A stretch of 44,694 nt of DNA from Bdellovibrionales bacterium (GTDB lineage Bacteria > Pseudomonadota > Alphaproteobacteria > UBA9219), in the NCBI GenBank assembly GCA_041662785.1, contig JBAZRW010000010.1, positions 1 through 44,694 of the forward strand. The letters are read 5' to 3'. The notes below the pieces were generated by a model. That model did no database searches. It had not been told where the DNA came from and saw nothing but the letters and a program-made list of their open reading frames with translations. Positions 16,591 to 23,738 of the stretch are shown here, one piece after another. Each line of letters starts with the position of its first letter. The first letter of the stretch is position 1. The position numbers were made by a program, and so were the translations under genes.

Positions 16591-18282
16591 TCACAATCTT
16601 ACTGCTTTCTTTGGTGTTTGAAAATTATCCCCCATTAGCGCTCGTGCGGCGTCGCGGGCGGCGTCGGTGGTGGCTGCGCCTGCCAACATCCGGGCGATTT
16701 CTTCAAGGCGCTCATCGTGCGCAAGGGGCTTAACATCCGTGGTGGTCGCTTTGCCCTTCGTGCTTTTGCTGACGCGCAAATGATGGCCGCCAAGAGCGGC
16801 GACTTGCGGGCTGTGTGTGACGACTAGAACCTGCACGTCGCGCCCCAGCTGCGCGAGGCGGTGTCCTACGGCGGAGGCGGTCGCGCCGCCGATGCCTGCA
16901 TCCACCTCATCGAAAATAAGCGTCGGGACAGGGTCGGCTTTGGCCAGCACGACTTTGATCGCCAGCATAAAGCGCGAAAGCTCGCCGCCTGAAGCGACTT
17001 TGTTGAGGGGCGCGAGCGCCTGCCCCGCGTTGGTTGTTGCCATAAACGCGACGCGATCAAGCCCTTCCGCGTTCCATGCGGCTTCATCTTGGCGGGTGAC
17101 TGTCGGCTCAAACACCGCGCGTTCCAGTTTGAGCGGCGGCAATTCGCGCATAATATCGTTGGCGAGTTTGGCGGCGGCTTTTTGGCGTTTGTCGCTGAGT
17201 TCCTCGGCGCGTTTGACATAAGCCGAGCGGGCGAGCGATACGGCTTTGGCGAGTTTGGCGAGTTGCCCACCTTGATCGGTAAGCAGCGCAAGGCGTGCGC
17301 GTAAATCCTCATGGATCGCAATTAAATCGTCCGTATTATGGCCGTGCTTGCGGGCCACGGCGCGGAGCTTGAATAGGCGTTCCTCGATTTTATCAAGGCT
17401 CGCGCCGTCGTTATCGATGGCCGCCCCAAACCGCTCGATCTGGATCGACGCCTCCTGCGTTTCATTGATGGCGCGATCCACAATAGCCAAAATGTCGGAA
17501 AGCATGGGCGCTTTGTCAGCAATTCGTGCCAGCGTCTTTCCGGCCAAGGCGAGCTGAGCCGCCGCGCCGCGATGACTGCTAAGTGCTTGCTCGGTTGTTT
17601 GAAGCGCTTCCAAAATCTTCTCACGGTGCTGCAATTGCGTGCGCTGCGCCGCCAGCGCTTCGGTTTCCTTGTCTTGTGGCGCGAGGTCGTCCAACTCCGC
17701 CACCGCGGCTTTAAGAAACTCTTCCTCATTTTGCGTGCGCTCATGTAAAGCCAGCGCATCGTCATAGGCGGAGCGAGCCTTGTGCCAGTCGTCAAAAGCC
17801 GTGCCGGTTTGTTTTTTAAGCGCCCCCGCGCCCGCATAAAGATCGAGAATCGTGCGGTGGTTGGCGGCGTTCAAAAGGCCATGTGTTTCAAACTGGCCGT
17901 GAACTTCGATCAAAGCATCGCCGATTTGGCGCAAGAGAGCCACGCCAATCGGTTGATCGCAAAAAAAGGCGCGGCTTTTGCCGTCCTTGCCAATCACGCG
18001 GCGCAGGGTCAGGGGATCCTCAAAACTTAGGCCTTGTTCTTGAAGTAAAGCCTTAAGATCGGGCGGCAATGCGCCAGAAAAGCTGGCCGTGACAGAGGCT
18101 TGATCAGCGCCTGCGCGGATAAGGCCCGCATCGCTTCGTGCCCCCAAGGCAAGAGCCAGCGCGTCCAACAGGATCGATTTTCCCGCGCCCGTTTCGCCTG
18201 TCAATACATTCAGTCCCCCTTCAAAGGAAAGCGTCAGCTTTTCGATCAGGACGACATCATGGATGATGAGTTGGTTTAGCAC
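16591..18282 (-). CDS. recN: DNA repair protein RecN
   Basis: A 563-aa SMC-like ATPase acting in double-strand break repair. Walker A is GETGAGKSI (29-37), after LIIHDVVLIEKLTLSF. A long coiled-coil centre follows. The C-terminal half holds the ABC signature ASGGELSRFMLAIK, Walker B TLIFDEVDAGIGG and the His switch VLVVTHSPQVAALG. Length matches the family. It is 18 bases after bamD on the same strand, the usual alphaproteobacterial arrangement. I looked for an alphaproteobacterial LexA box upstream and saw none in the short gap, so any SOS control would act further up. Confidence 0.96.
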   Translation of the reverse strand: MLNQLIIHDVVLIEKLTLSFEGGLNVLTGETGAGKSILLDALALALGARSDAGLIRAGADQASVTASFSGALPPDLKALLQEQGLSFEDPLTLRRVIGKDGKSRAFFCDQPIGVALLRQIGDALIEVHGQFETHGLLNAANHRTILDLYAGAGALKKQTGTAFDDWHKARSAYDDALALHERTQNEEEFLKAAVAELDDLAPQDKETEALAAQRTQLQHREKILEALQTTEQALSSHRGAAAQLALAGKTLARIADKAPMLSDILAIVDRAINETQEASIQIERFGAAIDNDGASLDKIEERLFKLRAVARKHGHNTDDLIAIHEDLRARLALLTDQGGQLAKLAKAVSLARSAYVKRAEELSDKRQKAAAKLANDIMRELPPLKLERAVFEPTVTRQDEAAWNAEGLDRVAFMATTNAGQALAPLNKVASGGELSRFMLAIKVVLAKADPVPTLIFDEVDAGIGGATASAVGHRLAQLGRDVQVLVVTHSPQVAALGGHHLRVSKSTKGKATTTDVKPLAHDERLEEIARMLAGAATTDAARDAARALMGDNFQTPKKAVRL

Positions 18283-18300
18283 GGCGGGTCCACTTTTGGT

Positions 18301-19116
18301 TTAAAACGCCTTGTCCCAAATCTTGCCGATCCAGCTTTCCTTATTCTCTTCGGGGGCGAGATCGTTTTTCACAAGAAGGTTATAACTGTCTTGATACCAC
18401 GAACTGCCCGGAAAATTGTGACCCAGAACGGCGGCGGTGGCTTGCGCCTCGCTCACGATACCCAGCGAGAGATAGCATTCGACAAGGCGGTGTAGCGCTT
18501 CAGGCACATGGCTGGTGGTCTGATACTTTTCGACGACATTGCGAAAGCGTCCGACGGCGGCGGTGTATAGTTGTTGCTTCATGTAATTGCGCCCGACTTC
18601 CATCTCGGCCCCCGCCAGATGATCGTTGACCAGTGCAATTTTTAGCACGGCGTCTTTGGCGTAGGTTGTTTCGGGAAAGCGGCTAATAATCGTTTGCAGG
18701 CGTTTCAGCGCGTTGTGAGCATAGGTTTGATCGCGCCGCACGTCCGTTAGTCGTTCATAGTCGCACAAGGCAGCAAGGTAATAGGCGTAAGGCGTGCTGT
18801 CATGGCCGGGATGAAGCTGAATGAATTGTTCCAAAGAGGTTAGCGCAGCATCGTAATCCATAGCTTGGTATTGGGCATAGGCCCCCATGAGCTGTGCTCT
18901 GGTTGCCCACGTCGAATAGGGATGCTGGCGCTCGACCTCTTGAAACTGCTTAGCGGCCTCCTTGTAATCCTTTTGATCCATCAGGTCAGAGGCATGCGAA
19001 TAAAGCTCCTCAACGGGTTTGTCGGGAGGCAGCGGTTTGTCCTCGCTCGCGCAAGCGCCAAGCGTGGTTGTCAAAAGCAAAAGAGCTAAAAGGCGGTGAA
19101 AAGAAGTGAAAGTCAC
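18301..19116 (-). CDS. bamD: outer membrane assembly lipoprotein BamD
   Basis: A 271-aa lipoprotein of the BAM complex that inserts beta-barrel proteins into the outer membrane. The signal sequence ends in the lipobox TLGACAS, so the mature protein begins at the acylated Cys. TPR-like repeats follow (LYSHASDLMDQKDYKEAAKQ, AQYQAMDYDAALTSLEQFI, and a PGSSWYQDSYNLL ending). The GTG at 19116 is chosen because it starts directly at the signal peptide; a longer frame back to 19398 adds 94 residues that do not look coding. It heads the bamD-recN unit and is divergent from the unknown gene at 19283. Confidence 0.92.
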   Translation of the reverse strand: MTFTSFHRLLALLLLTTTLGACASEDKPLPPDKPVEELYSHASDLMDQKDYKEAAKQFQEVERQHPYSTWATRAQLMGAYAQYQAMDYDAALTSLEQFIQLHPGHDSTPYAYYLAALCDYERLTDVRRDQTYAHNALKRLQTIISRFPETTYAKDAVLKIALVNDHLAGAEMEVGRNYMKQQLYTAAVGRFRNVVEKYQTTSHVPEALHRLVECYLSLGIVSEAQATAAVLGHNFPGSSWYQDSYNLLVKNDLAPEENKESWIGKIWDKAF

Positions 19117-19282
19117 GGCGCGAATCCCATAACAGTTTGATGGTGGGGAACTATAGCAGGCGTCCGCGCAAAAATCACCTTGGATCCCACAAAGCCCTAA
19201 CATGAAGAAAAAGCTATAATTCTCTGATTTTTCCGTTAACCAAACCGCCGCGTTGCATGACCAAAAATAAAGAGATAGGCTT

Positions 19283-20038
19283 ATGAAAAAGGGTAGGCCT
19301 TTAACTAAAAAAGGGGGCGGCATGATGGACGAGCAAGAAGTGGAAGCTAAGGTTGGCCAGATTTTTGCTGAGTTTATAGAGGCAATCCCTTCCCACATTG
19401 TGACCGATCCAGAACATATGAATTACTTGTGTAGTCTTTTGGTGGGGTATTATTTGCCTTGTTCTGTCCCCGAAGAGGCTCAAAAGATTTCCTCTGTTTT
19501 TAATCAAACTTTGGATCAGGATAAAGGGACTCGTGATGGCGTGGGGTTAGTGTGGGAGGCCACGCAACAGGTCTGCCAAATCCCCCAAGAACATGAATCC
19601 ATATACAAGGACGTCGTCAAGACTTTGGAAGAATTCATGAGGCTTGACGCAAACCTTTCTGGACTCTTTGAGAAAAAAACAATTTTTTCGTATAAAAGGT
19701 ATGTTGATACTCATAAATTTCTTTATGAAAACGCTGACCATGAAGAAACAAAACAGGAAACCGTTTTGCGTGTTTGGCATAATTACTGCGCTCTGATGGA
19801 TGAAAAGGAAACGGCCGCCACCCCAGCCAGTCGTGAGGCGTTACTGTGCTATCAGAAGGATTTAGATTGGGTTGGGAAGAACACCCGTGACCCCGATGTT
19901 CAAAAGGGGGTTTCCAGTGCCCGTGTAAAAATAGAACAAGACATACAGACGATGCCCGTGCCAGAAGAAAAGTTTTATGTTGTTAAACGGCCTGCCTTTT
20001 TTCTTCAATATGCAACGCCTTCTTTTGAGACACACTGA
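19283..20038 (+). CDS. uncharacterised protein
   Basis: A 251-aa soluble protein I do not recognise. It is acidic, mostly alpha-helical by composition, and has no signal peptide, membrane segment or known catalytic motif. It has few Cys (Cys50, Cys60, Cys97, Cys167, Cys189 approximately), not in pairs. The start may be 19283, or the ATG pair at 19322/19325, which has a much better ribosome binding site (AAGGGGGCGG). It lies between bamD (divergent) and the chemoreceptor gene (convergent, 13 bases apart). In relatives this side of bamD carries lpxC and ftsZ, so this is a lineage-specific insertion or rearrangement. Confidence 0.75.
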   Translation: MKKGRPLTKKGGGMMDEQEVEAKVGQIFAEFIEAIPSHIVTDPEHMNYLCSLLVGYYLPCSVPEEAQKISSVFNQTLDQDKGTRDGVGLVWEATQQVCQIPQEHESIYKDVVKTLEEFMRLDANLSGLFEKKTIFSYKRYVDTHKFLYENADHEETKQETVLRVWHNYCALMDEKETAATPASREALLCYQKDLDWVGKNTRDPDVQKGVSSARVKIEQDIQTMPVPEEKFYVVKRPAFFLQYATPSFETH

Positions 20039-20051
20039 CGCGGCATCTGCC

Positions 20052-20915
20052 TTATCCCTTTCGCACCTTTTCGACAAAGGCGGCCACAGTATCGCGCATG
20101 ACAGCGGCATTGCGCGTTAGCCCTTGGGACTCGCTCAAAAGCGTTTTTGCATTTTCCCCTGCATTGCGGATGGCTGTCGATATGCCCGATATGTTGGAGG
20201 ATACTTCTTGGGTTCCTACCGCGGCCTGTTCGACGTTGCGGGCGATTTCTTGCGTCGCGGCGCTTTGCTCCTGTACGGCCGAGGCAACGCCGTTGACGTG
20301 TTCAATGGATTCAGAAACATGATGGATGGCATCGACGGCTTTTTTCGTTTCCGTTTGAACGGCTCCGATCTGTTGCGCTATTTCGTCGGTAGCGCGCGCC
20401 GTTTGGTTGGCGAGGGACTTAACCTCATTTGCAACAACGGCAAAGCCTTTGCCTGCATCACCAGCGCGAGCCGCTTCAATCGTGGCATTGAGCGCGAGTA
20501 AGTTCGTTTGCGCCGCAATATCATTGATAAGGTTGACCACTTCACTAATGCGCGTGACGGCGGCCTCAAGTCCATTAATAACGGCCCCCGTTGAAGAGGC
20601 ATCGGTGACGGCTTGTTGCGTTGCCTTTGTGGATTCCGTCACCTGTCTTCCGATTTCTTCAACAGAGGAGGAAAGCTCTTCCGTGGCGGAGGCGACGGCC
20701 TGAACATTAGCTGCGGCTTCTTCCGAGGCGGCTGCCACAACGGTCGATTGAGAGTCAGCTTGTGCTGACATAGAAGCTAGAGACTGCGCGCTGTTCTCCA
20801 TACCTTGGGCGGCTCCGGCGACCCCTTGGACGACGGAAAGAACACTCGACTCAAAATCGTCGGCAAGTTTGAGCATCATGGCCCGTCGTTCTTCCTCGCT
20901 GCGGCGTTTACCCAT
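20052..20915 (-). CDS. soluble methyl-accepting chemotaxis-type signalling protein
   Basis: A 287-aa protein made almost only of the MCP signalling domain (MCPsignal, PF00015). The hairpin tip that binds CheA and CheW is recognisable in INDIAAQTNLLALNATIEAA followed by RAGDAGKGFAVVANEVKSLA. Helical heptads with Ala/Ser/Gln-rich adaptation-region sequence flank it. It has no transmembrane segment, HAMP or sensor domain. A stop codon 12-14 bases before the ATG shows the short form is genuine. It may be a cytoplasmic receptor using a partner sensor, or a remnant of a larger MCP. No che genes are close. Confidence 0.88.
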   Translation of the reverse strand: MGKRRSEEERRAMMLKLADDFESSVLSVVQGVAGAAQGMENSAQSLASMSAQADSQSTVVAAASEEAAANVQAVASATEELSSSVEEIGRQVTESTKATQQAVTDASSTGAVINGLEAAVTRISEVVNLINDIAAQTNLLALNATIEAARAGDAGKGFAVVANEVKSLANQTARATDEIAQQIGAVQTETKKAVDAIHHVSESIEHVNGVASAVQEQSAATQEIARNVEQAAVGTQEVSSNISGISTAIRNAGENAKTLLSESQGLTRNAAVMRDTVAAFVEKVRKG

Positions 20916-21159
20916 ATGCGAAGATTGTTAAATATGAAGGCCCCTTTGTTTGTGCTGAATTCGTATCAAAGATTGTGTTAACCATGTTTCCCTTTATTAA
21001 CCAAAACTTCAAGCAATAGTTTTTTTAAAAAAACGCAAATGCATGTTTTTTTTGTGATTTTTAAGTGGGCGGGTTTGCTCTTTCTCCTTCTTTGACGATT
21101 TCTTGTTTAAAGGTACACTGGGACAGAACATGCCTTCCTTTTGACTGGGTTATCCCCTG

Positions 21160-22416
21160 ATGTCCGATGCTCCCCTCATCCACTGTGTCGTGCCTCTGGC
21201 AAAGCGCGTGCCGCCTGTCCTTGGCGTGGGCGCTTTTTTGAAAAACGCGCTCTGTCTTATTCAGGGGAATGAGGCGTGGATCAGCCGTGAAAACGGATCA
21301 CTGGATTCAGCGGAGGCGATCCACCGCTTTGAGGCAACGGCGCAAGGGCTGCTGGCCTTGGCGCATGAGAACCCCATCGTGGTCGCCCATGATCTTCACC
21401 CTGATTTCCCCTGCACGCGCTGGGCTGTTGAGAGCGGTCTGCGTACGGTCGCTGTTCAGCACCACCATGCTCACGCCGCTGCCGTGATGGCTGAGCATGA
21501 AATCGCGCATCCCATTCTGGCGCTTACGTTGGATGGCTTTGGCCTTGGCGAAAATAATGAAGCATGGGGCGGCGAGCTTTTGCATGTTCGTCCCGATGGT
21601 TTTACGCGCCTTGGTCATTTGCTCATGCTTCACCAAGCGGGCGGCGATGTTGCTGCACGACAGCCTTGGCGCATGGGCGCGGCGGCGCTTTGGGCTATGG
21701 GGCGCGGGGATGAGATTGCCTCGCGCTACAGTGCGTTTGCTGGCGCAGCGCAGCTTGCCGTGATGATGGAGCGCGGCCTCAACGCGCCTTTGACCAGCAG
21801 TGCGGGGCGTCTGTTTGATGCGGCTTGCGGACTGCTTGACGTGATGCCCGTCGCCTCGTTTGAAGGTGAAGCCCCCATGACGTTAGAGAGCCTTGCCGCG
21901 CAAAGGCAGGGCGCTCCGCTGGTCGATCAAGAGGGCTGGCGCGTGGAGGCAGCGGGGCTGATCCTTGATATGCGTCCTTTGCTGGTGCGTCTTGCGGACA
22001 GCAAGGCGGAAGGTTTGGCTATAGAGGATGCCGCCAGCCTGTTCCACGGAACCTTGGCATCGGCGCTGGTCGATTGGACGAAGCGTGCCGCCGCGCGGGT
22101 AGGTGTGCGCGAGGTTGCTTTATGTGGTGGGTGTTTCCTCAATGCGATTTTGCGAAGTTTGGTGGTGCAGGGCTTGACGGACGCAGGCCTCACGCCGTTG
22201 CTGCCCAAACAATTGCCGGTGGGCGATACCGCCATCGCTCTGGGGCAGGTTTATGCGGCTGCGCTGACGTTGGATGAGCAAGAAGCCCCCCCCCCTTTGA
22301 CAAAACACAATTTCTTTTCTAGGCTCTCTCTTACTGGGGTGCCCCTTTGGTTGAGGGCTGAGATGATACCCATTGAACCTGATCTGGGTTATGCCAGCGA
22401 AGGGAGTAGTCCTTGA
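21160..22416 (+). CDS. stand-alone HypF C-terminal (Kae1-like) carbamoyltransferase domain
   Basis: A 418-aa protein matching only the C-terminal half of HypF (normally about 750 aa), which passes a carbamoyl group to HypE for the cyanide ligands of NiFe hydrogenases. Seen: GVGAFLKNALCLIQGNEAW, VAHDLHPDFPCTRWA, the metal site QHHHAHAAAVMAEH (His101-105), ALTLDGFGLGENNEAWGGEL, and LCGGCFLNAILRSL. The acylphosphatase, zinc fingers and YrdC domain are absent. The last 30 or so codons are odd: after a run of ten C (22286-22295) the frame reads straight through a TPP riboswitch. With nine C the frame would stop at once, leaving a normal HypF end. The domain may do another carbamoylation, or work with a separate YrdC protein. 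Confidence 0.8.
   Translation: MSDAPLIHCVVPLAKRVPPVLGVGAFLKNALCLIQGNEAWISRENGSLDSAEAIHRFEATAQGLLALAHENPIVVAHDLHPDFPCTRWAVESGLRTVAVQHHHAHAAAVMAEHEIAHPILALTLDGFGLGENNEAWGGELLHVRPDGFTRLGHLLMLHQAGGDVAARQPWRMGAAALWAMGRGDEIASRYSAFAGAAQLAVMMERGLNAPLTSSAGRLFDAACGLLDVMPVASFEGEAPMTLESLAAQRQGAPLVDQEGWRVEAAGLILDMRPLLVRLADSKAEGLAIEDAASLFHGTLASALVDWTKRAAARVGVREVALCGGCFLNAILRSLVVQGLTDAGLTPLLPKQLPVGDTAIALGQVYAAALTLDEQEAPPPLTKHNFFSRLSLTGVPLWLRAEMIPIEPDLGYASEGSSP
22330..22410 (+). promoter_or_regulatory. TPP (THI-box) riboswitch
   Basis: The sequence contains the invariant elements of the thiamine pyrophosphate aptamer in order: ACTGGGGTGCCCC; then GGGCTGAGATGATACCC (pyrimidine-sensor helix with CTGAGA); GAACCTGATCTGGGTTATGC; and CAGCGAAGGGAGTAGT, with P1 closed by TACT/AGTA. 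This aptamer binds TPP and usually represses thiamine synthesis or uptake genes. Here it overlaps the 3' end of the HypF-like frame and is followed by a terminator-like hairpin and an unknown gene. Confidence 0.93.
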
Positions 22417-22435
22417 ATGAACGTCGCCGCGTTGC

Positions 22436-22461
22436 GGACGCGATCGTGTCCAACCTTTTTT
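22436..22461 (+). terminator. probable expression-platform terminator of the TPP riboswitch
   Basis: Stem GGACGC / GTGTCC with loop GATC (22436-22451) is followed after four bases by six T (22456-22461). It starts 26 bases after the aptamer and ends 3 bases before the ATG at 22465, the right place for a premature terminator formed when TPP is bound. The antiterminator pairing cannot be proven by eye. Confidence 0.55.
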
Positions 22462-22464
22462 CCC

Positions 22465-23277
22465 ATGTCCTCTCTTGCTCTTCCATCGGCGGGTCGCCGG
22501 ATCCATGTCGGATTCTCGCACCTTCAACGTATTGGTAAGGGCGCGACGACGGATGTCTGGTTCTCCGATGGCTATTCGCCAGAAAAGGAAACGCCGCTCG
22601 CTTGGGCAGCGGTGAGGCAGTTTGAGCTATTACAAGAGGCGGGCAATCTAGCGATTGAGGATTTGGACGTTGCCGACACGCGCCGCGCCTTTCAATCCAT
22701 GATGAAGATGCGGGCGGGTGGCTACCGCATGACGATGATCATGATGGGCGATTATAGCGACGAGCCAGAGCGCGATGATCTGGCCATCGTTGATCAAAAG
22801 CTTCAGGACGAAATCGCGCAGCTGATCAACTTCCTCTATCTCAGCGAGCTAAGCGAACGCGCCAGCGCCCAGAACGCTGAGGCGTTGCAAAGGCCTCTTT
22901 GGTCGTGTGAGGAAGCGCTTCCGCATATTATCCAGACGCTCAGCGCCAAAAAGTTGTTTAAGCCAGAGCGCGAAACGCTGGCCGAGAAAACCTTTCTCGC
23001 TCTTTTGAAAAAACTTCCCGCAAGCCATATTGTGCATGACACGGCCATCGGCCTCGTCTTGCCCGATGCGACAAAGGAGAAAAACTGGACGTACATCGCG
23101 GCGGGCGAAAACACCTTTGCCTCTTTTCAAAACGCGATGACTACGGTTCTGGGCGGACTGGATAAGGGGATGGCCACGATGCGCCATATGCGCGGCTATG
23201 GCGACCGCCTTGGCTCACGCTTTGAAGGATGGGGTATGCGCTTGCACTACTTGCCGCTACATCCAAAGAACAATTAA
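22465..23277 (+). CDS. uncharacterised protein downstream of the TPP riboswitch
   Basis: A soluble protein of 270 aa that I do not recognise. It has no signal peptide or transmembrane helix and is rich in charged helices (EDLDVADTRRAFQSMMKMRA; LQDEIAQLINFLYLSELSER). The motif GKGATTDVWFSDGY near the N-terminus is only superficially P-loop-like. The ATG at 22465, right after the terminator, is preferred to the ATG at 22417, whose 16 extra codons would run through the hairpin. If the riboswitch works, TPP controls this gene, yet nothing in it resembles thiamine synthesis, salvage or transport. It overlaps the next small gene by 49 bases. Confidence 0.65.
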   Translation: MSSLALPSAGRRIHVGFSHLQRIGKGATTDVWFSDGYSPEKETPLAWAAVRQFELLQEAGNLAIEDLDVADTRRAFQSMMKMRAGGYRMTMIMMGDYSDEPERDDLAIVDQKLQDEIAQLINFLYLSELSERASAQNAEALQRPLWSCEEALPHIIQTLSAKKLFKPERETLAEKTFLALLKKLPASHIVHDTAIGLVLPDATKEKNWTYIAAGENTFASFQNAMTTVLGGLDKGMATMRHMRGYGDRLGSRFEGWGMRLHYLPLHPKNN

Positions 23278-23543
23278 CTGAGCCAGACAAACCGAAGAAG
23301 ATTGCAGGACTAGATGATGAACAGATGTTTCGAATGGGGCGCGAAATGGGAAGTTTACAAAGGGAGTTTAAGTTGATTGAAGAATCCTACGGAGGGGATG
23401 TTTTGAATCTGACTCTAATTAAAACGTGGTTAGCCCGCCTCATCAGAAATGGAAATATAAGCAAGTACATGGCACATCATTATCCAGATCTTCTAGAGCA
23501 ATTTAAACAAATTGCTGGCATAGAATCTTTGAATGCTCCTTGA
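23229..23543 (+). CDS. ParB/RepB-type partition protein, C-terminal fragment
   Basis: A 104-aa frame whose second half (REFKLIEESYGGDVLNLTLI, then KTWLARLIRNGNISKYMAHH, YPDLLEQFKQIA) resembles the C-terminal region of RepB/ParB-like plasmid or prophage partition proteins. The N-terminal nuclease-like and helix-turn-helix domains are missing. The frame begins inside the preceding gene in another phase, so it may be a decayed remnant rather than a working gene. Its base composition is AT-richer than the gene before it, in line with transfer. Family assignment is from memory of the pattern and moderately sure. Confidence 0.45.
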   Translation: MGYALALLAATSKEQLTEPDKPKKIAGLDDEQMFRMGREMGSLQREFKLIEESYGGDVLNLTLIKTWLARLIRNGNISKYMAHHYPDLLEQFKQIAGIESLNAP

Positions 23544-23738
23544 TTGGGCCCATATAGTCGGCATTGCTGCTTTAAAACTACATACGTGTTTTTTAATGAT
23601 TTCTATAAACTCGCCGCCCTATGCTTATCGAAGCTGACCTACCCTCGCATTTATATACTACTCGTAAATAGAGTCTTTGGTAATGTAGTACCTGACGGTC
23701 CGGGCAGAAAGAGGCTGTCGGCTCGGGACTCGCGGCAG

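Noticed and set aside
19117..19398. N-terminal extension of BamD by 94 residues
   Set aside because: It lacks protein-like character, overlaps the divergent gene, and would place the lipoprotein signal inside the protein.
23544..23738. Gene or RNA in the gap between the ParB-like fragment and xrtD
   Set aside because: Frames crossing it are short or antisense to xrtD, and no clear hairpin with a T run was found.
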